64,000 nt of DNA. Origin: Amycolatopsis acidiphila (GTDB lineage: Bacteria; Actinomycetota; Actinomycetes; Mycobacteriales; Pseudonocardiaceae). The position numbers and the translations under genes were made by a program. The notes under the pieces were generated by a model that did not search any database, was not told the origin of the DNA, and saw only the letters and a list, made by a program, of their open reading frames with translations. The stretch is from positions 7,378,001 to 7,442,000 of the forward strand of contig NZ_CP090063.1 in NCBI RefSeq assembly GCF_021391495.1, read 5' to 3'. Shown here in pieces: positions 9,231-17,405 of the stretch. How positions within the stretch are numbered: position 1 is the first letter of the stretch; every line of letters begins with the position of its first letter.

Positions 9231-10187
9231 ATGGCAGGGAACTCGAAGCGCCGGGGTGCGGTCCGCAATCCCGGCAGTAAGAAGGGTGCCGTCAAGGGCA
9301 CCGGCGGGCAGGTCCGCAAGGGCCTGGAGGGCAAGGGGCCGACCCCGCGGGCGGAGATGCGGCCGGGTCACCCGGCGCAGCGGCGCGCGGCGGCCGCGGC
9401 GAAGGCCAGCCGTGCCCGGGACAAGAAGGCCGAAGGGCCGGAGATCATCGCGGGGCGCAACCCGGTGGTCGAGGCGTTGCGCGCCGACGTGCCCGGCACG
9501 ACGCTGTACGTCGCGCTGAACATCGATGCCGACGACAGGGTGAACGAGGCCGTGCAGCTGGCCGCGGACAAGGGCATCTCGGTGCTGGAGATCCCGCGCG
9601 AGGAGCTGGACCGCAAGACCAACCGGGCGGTGCACCAGGGCCTGGGCCTGCAGGTGCCGCCGTTCGAGTACGCCCATCCCGACGACCTGCTCGCCACCGC
9701 GCGTGATTCCGGTGAGCCGCCGCTGCTGGTCGCGCTCGACGGGGTGACCGACCCGCGGAACCTCGGTGCCGTGGTGCGCTCGGCCGCCGCGTTCGGCGCG
9801 CACGGCGTGTTGCTGCCGGGGCGGCGCAGCGCGGGCATGACGGCCGTCGCGTGGCGGACGAGTGCCGGCACCGCGGCGCGGATGCCGATCGGGGTGGCCG
9901 CGAACCTCACCCGGCAGCTCAAGACGTGGGCGAACGAGGGCCTGATGATCGCGGGGCTGGACGCCGACGGCACGGTGGACATCGACGGGATGGACCTCGC
10001 GGCGGACCCGCTGGTGATCGTGCTGGGTTCGGAGGGCCGCGGCCTGTCGCGCCTGGTGCGCGAGACCTGTGACGTGACCGTCTCGATCCCGATGGCCGCC
10101 GGCGTGGAGTCGCTCAACGCCTCCGTGGCCGCTGCGGTGCTGCTCGCCGAGGTCGCCCGCCGCCGCCGGATCGCGGGCCGGGTCTAG
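9231..10187 (+). CDS. rlmB: 23S rRNA (guanosine-2'-O)-methyltransferase RlmB
   Basis: SpoU/TrmH-family SAM-dependent methyltransferase of 318 residues, expected to methylate a 23S rRNA guanosine. The first 75 residues are a basic, low-complexity RNA-binding tail ([19 protein letters not shown]). A substrate-binding domain starting [12 protein letters not shown] follows, then the SPOUT knot with [26 protein letters not shown] and the C-terminal [18 protein letters not shown]. The ATG is five bases after the cysS stop, in front of which ttaggaaca gives a weak ribosome binding site. Homologue of Rv3579c; last gene of the carD operon. Confidence 0.93.
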   Translation: MAGNSKRRGAVRNPGSKKGAVKGTGGQVRKGLEGKGPTPRAEMRPGHPAQRRAAAAAKASRARDKKAEGPEIIAGRNPVVEALRADVPGTTLYVALNIDADDRVNEAVQLAADKGISVLEIPREELDRKTNRAVHQGLGLQVPPFEYAHPDDLLATARDSGEPPLLVALDGVTDPRNLGAVVRSAAAFGAHGVLLPGRRSAGMTAVAWRTSAGTAARMPIGVAANLTRQLKTWANEGLMIAGLDADGTVDIDGMDLAADPLVIVLGSEGRGLSRLVRETCDVTVSIPMAAGVESLNASVAAAVLLAEVARRRRIAGRV

Positions 10188-10198
10188 GAGTTCGCGAG

Positions 10199-10225
10199 GG
10201 GGCCGGTCAGCAGCTGGCCGGCCCC
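10199..10225. terminator. Strong hairpin after rlmB
   Basis: Twelve-base-pair stem with arms GGGGCCGGTCAG and CTGGCCGGCCCC (one T:G pair) around a CAG loop, 11 bases after the rlmB stop. There is no T-tract, as is common for actinobacterial terminators. It probably ends the carD operon. Confidence 0.65.
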
Positions 10226-10240
10226 GCGCGCATGCGGCGA

Positions 10241-10272
10241 GGCCGAGCGCTACCCCGAAGCGGCGCTCGGCC
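10241..10272. terminator. Second hairpin downstream of rlmB
   Basis: Arms GGCCGAGCGC (10241-10250) and GCGCTCGGCC (10263-10272) pair perfectly over ten bases around a 12-base loop. It follows the first hairpin by 15 bases and may be a backup terminator or a boundary before the next gene. Confidence 0.45.
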
Positions 10273-10398
10273 ACGGAGTCCAGTCGGCTCACGATTTCCG
10301 GTGCCGGTCAGAGCCGAAGCGTTGACCGTACGTACAGCCAATGAACTGTGGCAGGAGCGTCCTCCTTTTCGCCCGGGGCGCCGACGGGGTCGGTTAAG

Positions 10399-10412
10399 GT
10401 CAGCACGCTGAC
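10399..10412. promoter_or_regulatory. Short inverted repeat upstream of the MBOAT gene
   Basis: GTCAGC and GCTGAC, separated by AC, lie 24 bases before the chosen ATG and just before GGATATGG, which could be a -10 region. It may be an operator; evidence is symmetry and position only. Confidence 0.25.
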
Positions 10413-10435
10413 TGGATATGGGGGGCTCTCGCGCG

Positions 10436-11869
10436 ATGTCGTTCGTTTCGCCGTTGTTCCTGTGGTACTTCATGCCGGCGTTGCTCATCGCCGTGCTGGT
10501 GCTGCCGCGAACCTGGCGGAACGGGATCGTCGCGGTCGCGAGCCTGATCTTCTACGTGAGCGGGGCCGGTGCGTTCCTGCTGCTCCTGCTCTCCTGCATG
10601 GTGGTCAACTTCTTCGTCGGGACCGCGCTGGAGCCGAACGACTGGGACAGCCGGTCGTCGCGGCGCAAGCGCCTGCTGATCGGCGTGCTCTGCTTCGACG
10701 TGGGGATGCTGGTCGTCTGGAAGTACGCCGGGTTCGCCACGCAGCAGTTCGACTTCCTGGCGCGGCTGTTCGGCGGGGACTTCCCGATCGTGCACCTGGC
10801 GCTGCCCATCGGGATCTCGTTCTTCACGTTCCACCACATCTCCTACGTGGTGGACATCTATCGCGGGGAGCGGCGGGCGCTGCGCAACCCCGTGTCGTTC
10901 GTCACCTACATCGCGATGTTCCCGCAACTGGTGGCGGGCCCGATCGTGCGGTACCGGGAGATCGCCGACCAGCTGCCGCAGCTGCGCTCACACCGGCTGG
11001 ACGACATCGCGGCGGGCTTCCCGCGGTTCGCCTTGGGCCTGTGCAAGAAGACGATCATCGCCGACACGCTCAACCCGATGGTCGAGGCGTGCTTCGCGAC
11101 GTCGCCGGACAACATGACGTTCGGCGTCGCATGGCTGGGCGCGGTCGGGTACACGCTGCAGCTGTTCTTCGACTTCTCGGGCTATTCGGACATGGCGATC
11201 GGGCTCGGGCGGATGCTCGGGTTCCGGCTACCGGAGAACTTCGCGCGGCCGTACTCGTCGGTGACGGTGACGGAGTTCTGGCGCCGGTGGCACATGTCGT
11301 TGTCGCGCTGGTTCCGCGACTACCTGTACATCTCGCTCGGCGGCAACCGGCACGGCGCGGCGAAGACGTACCGGAACCTGTGCATCGTGTTCGTGCTGAC
11401 GGGTTTCTGGCACGGGGCGAACTGGACCTTCGTCGTGTGGGGCTGTTACCACGGGGCGCTGCTGATCATCGAGCGCGCCTTCGGCTGGGACACCACGCCT
11501 TCCGCGTTCTGGCCCCGCCTCGGGCGGCGGGCGCTGACGCTGGTGCTGGTGGTCTTCGGGTGGGTGTTCTTCAAGTCGCCGGACATGACGCACGCGCTGA
11601 CGATGATCGGGCACATGTTCCTGCCGGACTTCTCGGGCCTGACCGATGTGGTCTCGTCGGCGCTGACGAACCAGCGGCTGGTGATCCTGTTGCTGGCGCT
11701 GCTGGTGGTCTTCCTGCCGGCGCACCCCGTGACCGGTCCGCTGCTGGAGTCCTCCCGCAGCCGCCCGGCGACGAGCCTGCGCCTAGGCGTGATGACGGTG
11801 GGCCTCGCCTACGCGGCCATCCTCGTGGCGAACGGCACCTTCAGCCCCTTCCTGTACTACCAGTTCTGA
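10436..11869 (+). CDS. MBOAT-family O-acyltransferase (AlgI-like)
   Basis: Polytopic membrane protein of 477 residues, about ten hydrophobic segments. It has the AlgI-type signatures PQLVAGPIVRY near 162, FFDFSGYSDMAIGLG near 245, FWRRWHMSLSRWFRDYLYI near 280 and the invariant histidine in FWHGANWTFVVWG near 325. AlgI-type proteins pass acyl groups across the membrane for O-acetylation of exported polysaccharides, usually with an SGNH/AlgX-like partner. The likely partner, at 18637-19947, is about 6.8 kb away rather than adjacent. The ATG at 10436 has GGGGGG at 10421-10426 upstream; an earlier in-frame ATG at 10418 has no ribosome binding site. Confidence 0.9.
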   Translation: MSFVSPLFLWYFMPALLIAVLVLPRTWRNGIVAVASLIFYVSGAGAFLLLLLSCMVVNFFVGTALEPNDWDSRSSRRKRLLIGVLCFDVGMLVVWKYAGFATQQFDFLARLFGGDFPIVHLALPIGISFFTFHHISYVVDIYRGERRALRNPVSFVTYIAMFPQLVAGPIVRYREIADQLPQLRSHRLDDIAAGFPRFALGLCKKTIIADTLNPMVEACFATSPDNMTFGVAWLGAVGYTLQLFFDFSGYSDMAIGLGRMLGFRLPENFARPYSSVTVTEFWRRWHMSLSRWFRDYLYISLGGNRHGAAKTYRNLCIVFVLTGFWHGANWTFVVWGCYHGALLIIERAFGWDTTPSAFWPRLGRRALTLVLVVFGWVFFKSPDMTHALTMIGHMFLPDFSGLTDVVSSALTNQRLVILLLALLVVFLPAHPVTGPLLESSRSRPATSLRLGVMTVGLAYAAILVANGTFSPFLYYQF

Positions 11870-11948
11870 CGGTCGGCCTGGCGGGCGCAGGGCCGCGTCC
11901 TGACCAAAAGCGAACCGCCCGGGGCTGCCGATGCGAGATGATGCAGCC

Positions 11949-12488
11949 ATGACCGCACCCACCCGCGCCACGCCGGGACTCGCCGCCGGGTCGTTGATCG
12001 CCATCGTGTTCGGGCTGGTGTTCGTCGAGGTCAACAGCGGCGGGCTCGACACACCTTGGCCACTGGTCGTCCGGATCGCCGGGGTGCTCGTCGCGGCCGG
12101 GCTGGGCTTCGCGGTGTTCCGGCTCGGGCGACCGCAGGACTCGGGCGACGCACAAGGCACCTGGTTCGGTGAACGGCGGTACTGGATCGTCGTCGCGGCC
12201 GAGGCCGTCGCGTTGTTCGGCGGGCTGTTCGTGATCAACGGCGTCCTCGGCCACAGCGAGGTCGCCGTCGCGTGGATCGCGCTCGTCGTCGGGGTGCACT
12301 TCTTCGGGCTCGCGGCCGCGTTCCGGCTCAACCGGTTCCACGTGCTCGGCGCGGTGATGACGCTGCTGGGCATCGCAGGCTTCGTGCTCGACGTCGCCGG
12401 TGCGTCGGCCGCGACGATCGGGCTCGTGTCCGGGGTGCTCTCCGGGGTCGCGTTGTTCGCGACCGTCGCGGTGTCGCTCAGACTGTAG
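11949..12488 (+). CDS. Small multi-pass membrane protein, unknown function
   Basis: 179 residues with about six hydrophobic segments (SLIAIVFGLVFVEV, then LVVRIAGVLVAAGLGFAVF, IVVAAEAVALFGGLFVI, VAVAWIALVVGVHFFGLAAA, VMTLLGIAGFVLDVAG and LVSGVLSGVALFATVAV). I do not recognise a named family. Start set at the ATG closest to the first hydrophobic segment; an ATG 18 bases upstream is also possible. It converges with and overlaps the VOC gene by 11 bases. Confidence 0.65.
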   Translation: MTAPTRATPGLAAGSLIAIVFGLVFVEVNSGGLDTPWPLVVRIAGVLVAAGLGFAVFRLGRPQDSGDAQGTWFGERRYWIVVAAEAVALFGGLFVINGVLGHSEVAVAWIALVVGVHFFGLAAAFRLNRFHVLGAVMTLLGIAGFVLDVAGASAATIGLVSGVLSGVALFATVAVSLRL

Positions 12489-12858
12489 GCAACCGCTTGC
12501 GCAGCAAGCAGAACTCGTTGCCCTCCGGGTCGGCGAGCACGTGCCAGTTCTCCTCGCCGGTCTGCCCCACGTCCGCGGGCACCGCGCCGGCCGCGAGCAG
12601 CCGGGCCAGCTCGCCGTCCTGATCCCGGTCCGTCGGGTTGACGTCGATGTGCAGCGGCAGCTTTCCGGCCTTCGGCTCGCCGACCGGGTTGAACACCAGC
12701 GTCGGCTGCGGGCCGCCGAAGCCGGTGTCCGGCGGGCCGATCTCGATCGAGCCGTCCTCGCGCCCGAGCTCGACGTACCCCAGCACTTCCCGCCAGAACG
12801 CCGCGAGCCGCTCGGGGTCGCGCGCGTCGAGGACGAGTTCACTGATCCGGCAGGCCAT
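12478..12858 (-). CDS. VOC (glyoxalase/bleomycin-resistance fold) family protein
   Basis: 126 residues with the vicinal-oxygen-chelate pattern: ISELVLDARDPERLAAFWREVLGY at the N-terminus, LHIDV near residue 70 and VLADPEGNEFCLL near the C-terminus. These elements suit metal ligands of the family, but the substrate (glyoxalase, dioxygenase or resistance function) cannot be assigned. It is divergent from nothing nearby and probably monocistronic; its 3' end overlaps the facing membrane-protein gene. Confidence 0.8.
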   Translation of the reverse strand: MACRISELVLDARDPERLAAFWREVLGYVELGREDGSIEIGPPDTGFGGPQPTLVFNPVGEPKAGKLPLHIDVNPTDRDQDGELARLLAAGAVPADVGQTGEENWHVLADPEGNEFCLLRKRLPTV

Positions 12859-12891
12859 GCGGGCGAATGTACCCGCATGGCCCGCCGCGAC

Positions 12892-14532
12892 TCACGGCTG
12901 CAGCGCCAGCTCGTCGGTCTCCCGGTCGATCGCCTCCTGGACCTTCGCGCCGTCCACGGCGAGGCTGACCGCCCAGTAGAAGACCGCCAGGCTGAACACG
13001 ATGACCACCGCCAGGTCCCACCACTCGGGCAGCGCGTTGATGTTGCCGCCGTCGCCGTACCGGCCGAGCCAGCTGATCAGCACCGACCCACCCAGCCACG
13101 GCGGGATCCACATGACGGCCTTCCAGTCCACCGGCAGCCGGTCGGCGCTCTTGGTCGTGGCGCGGGCGATCAGGAACAACACGAAGCCCGCCACGATGGC
13201 GACCATGATCTTCCAGATGATGTCGAACCCGGTCCAGTAGATGATCAGGTTCGCGGCGACGAACCCGGCCGGCGCCAGGACGTTGCCCGCCGGCGCCCGG
13301 TACGGACGCGCCCGGTCGGGGTCGCGCTTGCGCAGCGCGATCATCGACACCGGCGCGAACGCGTACATCAGCGCCGTCGCCGAGGTGATCACCTCGACCA
13401 GGTTCTGCCAGCTGGGGAACGGCAGGAACATGATCTCGCCGACCACGAAGGACAGCACGATCGACCACACCGGCACACCCCGGACACTCAGCTTGCCCAG
13501 CTGCTTCGGCAGCACCTTCTCCCGGCCCATCGCGTACGACAGCCGCGATGACGTGCCGAGGTAGAGCAGACCGGTGCCGGCCGGTGACACGAACGCGTCC
13601 GCGTACAGGATGTACGCCAGCCAGCCCGCGCCGGCGAGCGTCGCCAGCGTGGCGTACGGGCCGAACGAGCCCTGCGTGATCGGGTTGTCCCAGTTCTTCA
13701 CGATGGACGCGGGGTCGAGCGAGCCGATGAACGCGATCTCCAGCAGCAGGTAGACGATCGTGCCGATGATCATCGCGGTGATGATCGCGCGCGAGATGTC
13801 CTTCTGCGGGTTCCGCGACTCGCCACCGATCTGCACGGCCTGTTCGAAGCCCTGCAGGGCGAACACGACACCGACCGGCAACGCCGCGAAGATGCCGTGC
13901 GCGCCGGCCGGGGCGAAGCCGCCGCCGGCGCTGAAGTTCCCCGGGTGGAAGCGCAGCGACAGCAGCACCACGACGGTCAGCACCGGAACCGCGACCTTCC
14001 AGATCACGGTCGCCGAGTTGCTCTCCGACAGCAGCTTCACGCCGATGAGGTTGATCACGGTGAAGATCGCCATCAGCAGGGTCGCCCAGCCGAACCCGCT
14101 CGCGGTGAGCGTTTCGCCGCCGCTCAGCAGGTTCAGGTGCTGCTTGATCCAGGAGATGTTGTCCAGGTACTGCAGGCTCGCCTCGACCTCGACCGGCGCC
14201 AGCGCGACCGCCTGCAGCCAGGCGACCCAGCCACCGGCGAAGCCGCCGAGAACGCCGTACGCCAGCGCCGGGAAGCGCGCGGTGCCGCCCGCCATGGGGT
14301 ACGCGGCGCCGAGCTCGGCGTGGACCAGGGCGAGCGTGGCCATGATGACCGCCGTCAGGATCCAGGACAGCAGCGACGCGGGGCCGGCGACCTTGGCGGC
14401 TTTCAGCGCACCGAGCAGCCATCCGGAGCCGATGATCGAGCCCAGGGACACGAACATCAGGCCGTAGAAGCCGACCGATCTGCGCAGCTGCGGTCCCGCG
14501 TCCGACCTCGCCGACTGCACGGGTTTAACCAT
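12892..14532 (-). CDS. APC-family amino acid permease
   Basis: 546-residue transporter with about 12 hydrophobic segments. The first carries FVSLGSIIGSGWLLG, the consensus glycine-rich TM1 of the amino acid-polyamine-organocation superfamily; a conserved FALQGFEQAVQIGGES sits in the TM6 region. The substrate is probably an amino acid or amine taken up by proton symport, but cannot be specified. The ATG at 14532 has GAGG six bases upstream and gives a normal N-terminus; a longer reading from 14604 adds 24 residues with no support. No transport or catabolic partner lies beside it. Confidence 0.87.
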   Translation of the reverse strand: MVKPVQSARSDAGPQLRRSVGFYGLMFVSLGSIIGSGWLLGALKAAKVAGPASLLSWILTAVIMATLALVHAELGAAYPMAGGTARFPALAYGVLGGFAGGWVAWLQAVALAPVEVEASLQYLDNISWIKQHLNLLSGGETLTASGFGWATLLMAIFTVINLIGVKLLSESNSATVIWKVAVPVLTVVVLLSLRFHPGNFSAGGGFAPAGAHGIFAALPVGVVFALQGFEQAVQIGGESRNPQKDISRAIITAMIIGTIVYLLLEIAFIGSLDPASIVKNWDNPITQGSFGPYATLATLAGAGWLAYILYADAFVSPAGTGLLYLGTSSRLSYAMGREKVLPKQLGKLSVRGVPVWSIVLSFVVGEIMFLPFPSWQNLVEVITSATALMYAFAPVSMIALRKRDPDRARPYRAPAGNVLAPAGFVAANLIIYWTGFDIIWKIMVAIVAGFVLFLIARATTKSADRLPVDWKAVMWIPPWLGGSVLISWLGRYGDGGNINALPEWWDLAVVIVFSLAVFYWAVSLAVDGAKVQEAIDRETDELALQP

Positions 14533-14754
14533 CAAACGCCTCGATCCCGAATTCGAGCGGATTTTGTCCGGTGTGACGTGCAGCTTGCCCGATGGGGCAA
14601 GCACCCGATCGGGTGCCGCGCATTCACAACCGGCAATGATGGCGAACTCTACGGGATCACGGAACAGCCACGATGTTACGGGTTAGTTTCGTTCAGCAAA
14701 ATCAGACACTTCGAAAATATCCGGCAAAACGCTGGTGGAAGCTGGTTCCTGGAC

Positions 14755-14793
14755 AATAAAAGCCGCCTCCTCGTCGAGGACGAAAAGGCGGCT
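14755..14793 (-). terminator. Rho-independent terminator of the coiled-coil gene
   Basis: Read on the minus strand, AGCCGCCT and AGGCGGCT form an 8-bp stem, with an inner CGTCCTCGACG hairpin, followed by TTTTATT. It lies 16 bases past the stop of the gene at 14809-15918. The remaining sequence between here and the permease start (14533-14754) is AT-richer than its surroundings and probably holds the permease promoter; no clear gene is present. Confidence 0.75.
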
Positions 14794-14808
14794 GTGGGGT
14801 GGATGGGG

Positions 14809-15918
14809 TCAGGCGGGAACCTTGGCCGATTCCTTCGCGGATTCCTCGGCGGATTCCTTCGGAGTTTCCTCGACGGGAACGAGTTGCTTGAGTGCCTCCT
14901 GCAGCGCGGAATGCGTCGCGGTGAGCCGCTCGGTGACCTCCTGCTTGAATTCGAAGGCCTGGGTGCGGTTCTGCTCGGCTTCGGCGCGCTGCTGCTCGGC
15001 GTCGGCCACCAGCAGCGCGGCCCGCTCCTCGGCCTCCTGCGTCTGCCGGGACAGCCGGTTCTCCGTCTCCGACACCTTGGCCGCCAGCGACTCCTCGGTG
15101 CTGCGGACCTTGGCCGAGAGGTTGGCCTCGGTGCTCCGGACCTTGTCCGACAGGTTGGCCTCGGTGCTGCGGACCTTGTCCGCCAGGTCCGCCTCGGTGG
15201 TCGAGACCTTCTCCGCGAGCGCCTCTTCGGTCGTCGAGACCTTGGTGGCGAGCGCCTCCTCGGCGTCGGCGATCTTGACCGCCAGCTCCTGCTCGGCCTT
15301 CTGCTCGGCCGCGGCACGCCGCTGGTCGGACTCGGCGTCGAGGCGGGCCCGCCCGGCCTCGGCGTCGGCGTTCAGCCGCTCGATCTCGCCGCGGGCGTTG
15401 TCCATCAGCTCGTCGTGCTCCGCCTTGAGGCGGGCGGTCAGCGTCTGGTACTCGGCCTCGAGCTCGTTGCGACGCTCGGCGATCTCGGCTTCGCGCTCGG
15501 CGACCCACTTGTCGGTGGCCTTGCGGGTGTCGAGGTCGTACTTCTCGGCCTCGGCGCGGATCTGGTCGGCCTGGCCGTCGGCCTGCTGACGCAGCTCGGC
15601 GATCTCCTCCTCGGCCAGCTGCATCATCGAGCGCACGCGCTCGGTCATGGTGGCCGCGCTGGAGGGGTCGCTGGCCATCCGCGAGAGCGCGGTCTTGGTC
15701 TCGGTCAGCTCCTTCTGCGCGTAGCTGAGCGCCTTCGTCAGCTCACCGACGGAGGCCATCGCCTCGTCACGGGCCTGGGAGAGCTCCTTCATCTCCGCCG
15801 CGAGCTGGTTGAGGCGCTCGTCGACCGGGACCCGGTCGTAGCCGCGGAAGACCAGCGGGAAGTGCGGATTCCCGACGGAGGGTTCGGTGGATTGGATTGG
15901 GGACTGGGCTGGGGGCAT
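14809..15918 (-). CDS. DivIVA-like coiled-coil protein with hendecad repeats
   Basis: 369-residue, soluble, highly charged protein. Residues 20-37 (FPLVFRGYDRVPVDERL) resemble the membrane- or curvature-sensing start of DivIVA-domain proteins. Almost all of residues 40-350 is predicted coiled coil, rich in Ala, Glu, Arg and Lys. Residues 210-297 consist of eight consecutive 11-residue units of the type EALAEKVSTTE. The tail is Glu/Ser/Ala/Lys rich. It resembles actinobacterial polar-growth cytoskeletal proteins such as Scy, FilP and DivIVA homologues in composition and periodicity, but I cannot assign it to one of them. GTG or ATG choice does not change the core; single gene with its own terminator. 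Confidence 0.7.
   Translation of the reverse strand: MPPAQSPIQSTEPSVGNPHFPLVFRGYDRVPVDERLNQLAAEMKELSQARDEAMASVGELTKALSYAQKELTETKTALSRMASDPSSAATMTERVRSMMQLAEEEIAELRQQADGQADQIRAEAEKYDLDTRKATDKWVAEREAEIAERRNELEAEYQTLTARLKAEHDELMDNARGEIERLNADAEAGRARLDAESDQRRAAAEQKAEQELAVKIADAEEALATKVSTTEEALAEKVSTTEADLADKVRSTEANLSDKVRSTEANLSAKVRSTEESLAAKVSETENRLSRQTQEAEERAALLVADAEQQRAEAEQNRTQAFEFKQEVTERLTATHSALQEALKQLVPVEETPKESAEESAKESAKVPA
15028..15291 (-). repeat. 33-bp coding tandem repeat (eight 11-residue units)
   Basis: Eight in-register 33-base units inside the coiled-coil gene encode residues 210-297. Central units read EALATKVSTTE, EALAEKVSTTE, ADLADKVRSTE, ANLSDKVRSTE, ANLSAKVRSTE and ESLAAKVSETE. An 11-residue period gives a nearly straight, slightly right-handed coiled coil rather than the heptad left-handed form. 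DNA identity between the middle units is high, suggesting recent unit duplication. Confidence 0.9.
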
Positions 15919-16085
15919 GCGGCGACCTTAGTGGGTCCGGACGCCGGATTCCATACCTCCATCAGAACGCTTTGCTCTCGGTGAATGGTGGGTTAACGGG
16001 CCGCCGACCTGCGTAGTACGACTGTCCAAGTTGGTCACTGCCGGCTGGGCTACGGTTCCCCGGGGAGTCGCGGAGGTGGAGCCGG

Positions 16086-17318
16086 GTGGATCTGCGGCAG
16101 GTCGTCGCCGACCTGGGTGCGCATTGGCCGATCTATGTGAGCATGCCGTTCGTCGCGGCGTTGATCGGCTACGTGACGAAACGGGTGGCCATCGAGATGA
16201 TGTTCCGGCCGATCGAGTTCGTCGGGATCCGGCCGTTCCTCGGCTGGCAGGGCGTGCTGCCCGCCAACGCCCGGCGGATGGCGACGACGGCCACCCAGAT
16301 GCTCACCCGGAACCTCGTCGACCCGAAGGAGATCTTCGCGCGGCTGGACCCGGAGCAGGTCGCCACCGAGATCGAGGAGCCGCTGCTCGAGATCGTCGAG
16401 GACGTCACCCGCGAGGTCATGGAGCAGTACCAGCCGCGGCTGTGGGACGCGCTGCCCGACGGCGCCAAGCAGCTGCTGCTCAACCGGGTGCGCGCGGAGT
16501 CGCCGAAGGTCATCGCCAAGATCATGCGGGAAGTCGCGCACGACATCGACGACGTGCTCGACCTCGAGCACATGGTGGTGACCAACCTCGTCCGCGACAA
16601 GGCGCTGCTCAACCGGCTGATCCGGGAGATCTCGCGGCCGGAGATGCGCTTCATCGCGCGGTCGGGGCTGGTGTTCGGCTTCGCGCTCGGCATCGTGCAG
16701 CTGCTGGTGTGGGCGCTGACCAGGTCGCCCATCGTGCTGCCGCTGTTCGGGCTCGGCATCGGCTGGCTCACCGACTGGCTGGCGCTGAAGATGATCTTCC
16801 TGCCGCGCGAGCCCCGCGAGTTCCTCGGCCTCTACACCTGGCAGGGCGTGTTCCAGAAGCGCAAGGACCAGGTCGCCGCCGACTACGGTGACATGATCGC
16901 GCGCGAGATCATCACCATCCCGAACCTGCTCGAGGAGATCCTGCGCGGACCGCGGTCGGACCGGCTGTTCCACCTGGTCACCCGCGAGGTCCAGCGCACG
17001 ATCGACGCGCAGGCGAGCATCGTCAAACCGCTGGTGGCGTTCGCGGTCGGCAGCCGCCGGTTCCAGGAGATGAAGCAGTCGGCGGCGGCGAAGGCGGCCG
17101 ACCGGGTGCCCGACACGATCCGTTACGCCGAGGACTACGCCGTCAACGCGCTCGACGTGCGCAACACGATCTCCGAGCGGATGCGGCGACTGTCCCCTGT
17201 GGAGTTCGAGGGGCTGCTGCGCCCGGCGTTCCGGCAGGACGAGTGGAAGCTCATCGCGGTCGGCGCGGTGATCGGCGGCCTGGTGGGTGAGCTGCAGGTT
17301 CTGCTGCTGCTCCACTAG
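16086..17318 (+). CDS. DUF445 family membrane protein, copy 1
   Basis: 410-residue protein of the DUF445 (YheB-like) family, function unknown. An N-terminal hydrophobic segment carries PFVAALIGYVTKRVAIEMMFRP; two further segments lie near residues 195-240 around VFGFALGIVQLLVWAL and LGIGWLTDWLALKMIFLP; the last is GAVIGGLVGELQVLLLL at the C-terminus. The central soluble part is helical. The motif TDWLALKMIFLPREP is typical of the family. GTG start with GGAGGTGGAG just upstream. It is followed by a paralogue 87 bases downstream in the same direction, a tandem duplication. Confidence 0.85.
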   Translation: MDLRQVVADLGAHWPIYVSMPFVAALIGYVTKRVAIEMMFRPIEFVGIRPFLGWQGVLPANARRMATTATQMLTRNLVDPKEIFARLDPEQVATEIEEPLLEIVEDVTREVMEQYQPRLWDALPDGAKQLLLNRVRAESPKVIAKIMREVAHDIDDVLDLEHMVVTNLVRDKALLNRLIREISRPEMRFIARSGLVFGFALGIVQLLVWALTRSPIVLPLFGLGIGWLTDWLALKMIFLPREPREFLGLYTWQGVFQKRKDQVAADYGDMIAREIITIPNLLEEILRGPRSDRLFHLVTREVQRTIDAQASIVKPLVAFAVGSRRFQEMKQSAAAKAADRVPDTIRYAEDYAVNALDVRNTISERMRRLSPVEFEGLLRPAFRQDEWKLIAVGAVIGGLVGELQVLLLLH

Positions 17319-17321
17319 GGG

Positions 17322-17366
17322 GTGCCGCTTCTCCGCCACCGCCCTCGGCGGACACGCCCCGCACGG
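17322..17366 (+). repeat. Intercistronic 45-bp repeat, copy A
   Basis: Starts three bases after the stop of the first DUF445 gene and ends 39 bases before the second. Shares the core ACCGCCCTCGGCGGAC with copies at 24361-24405 and 42849-42893 (about 34 of 45 positions identical to the last). CCGCC and GGCGG form a small hairpin around CTC. Confidence 0.6.
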
Positions 17367-17405
17367 CTCGCCTAATCTTTGCCCCACACAGGGGAGGAGG
17401 TCAGG

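Noticed and set aside
7852..9231. 459-residue open frame on the minus strand
   Set aside because: Antisense to cysS; Arg/His-rich composition with no recognisable domain.
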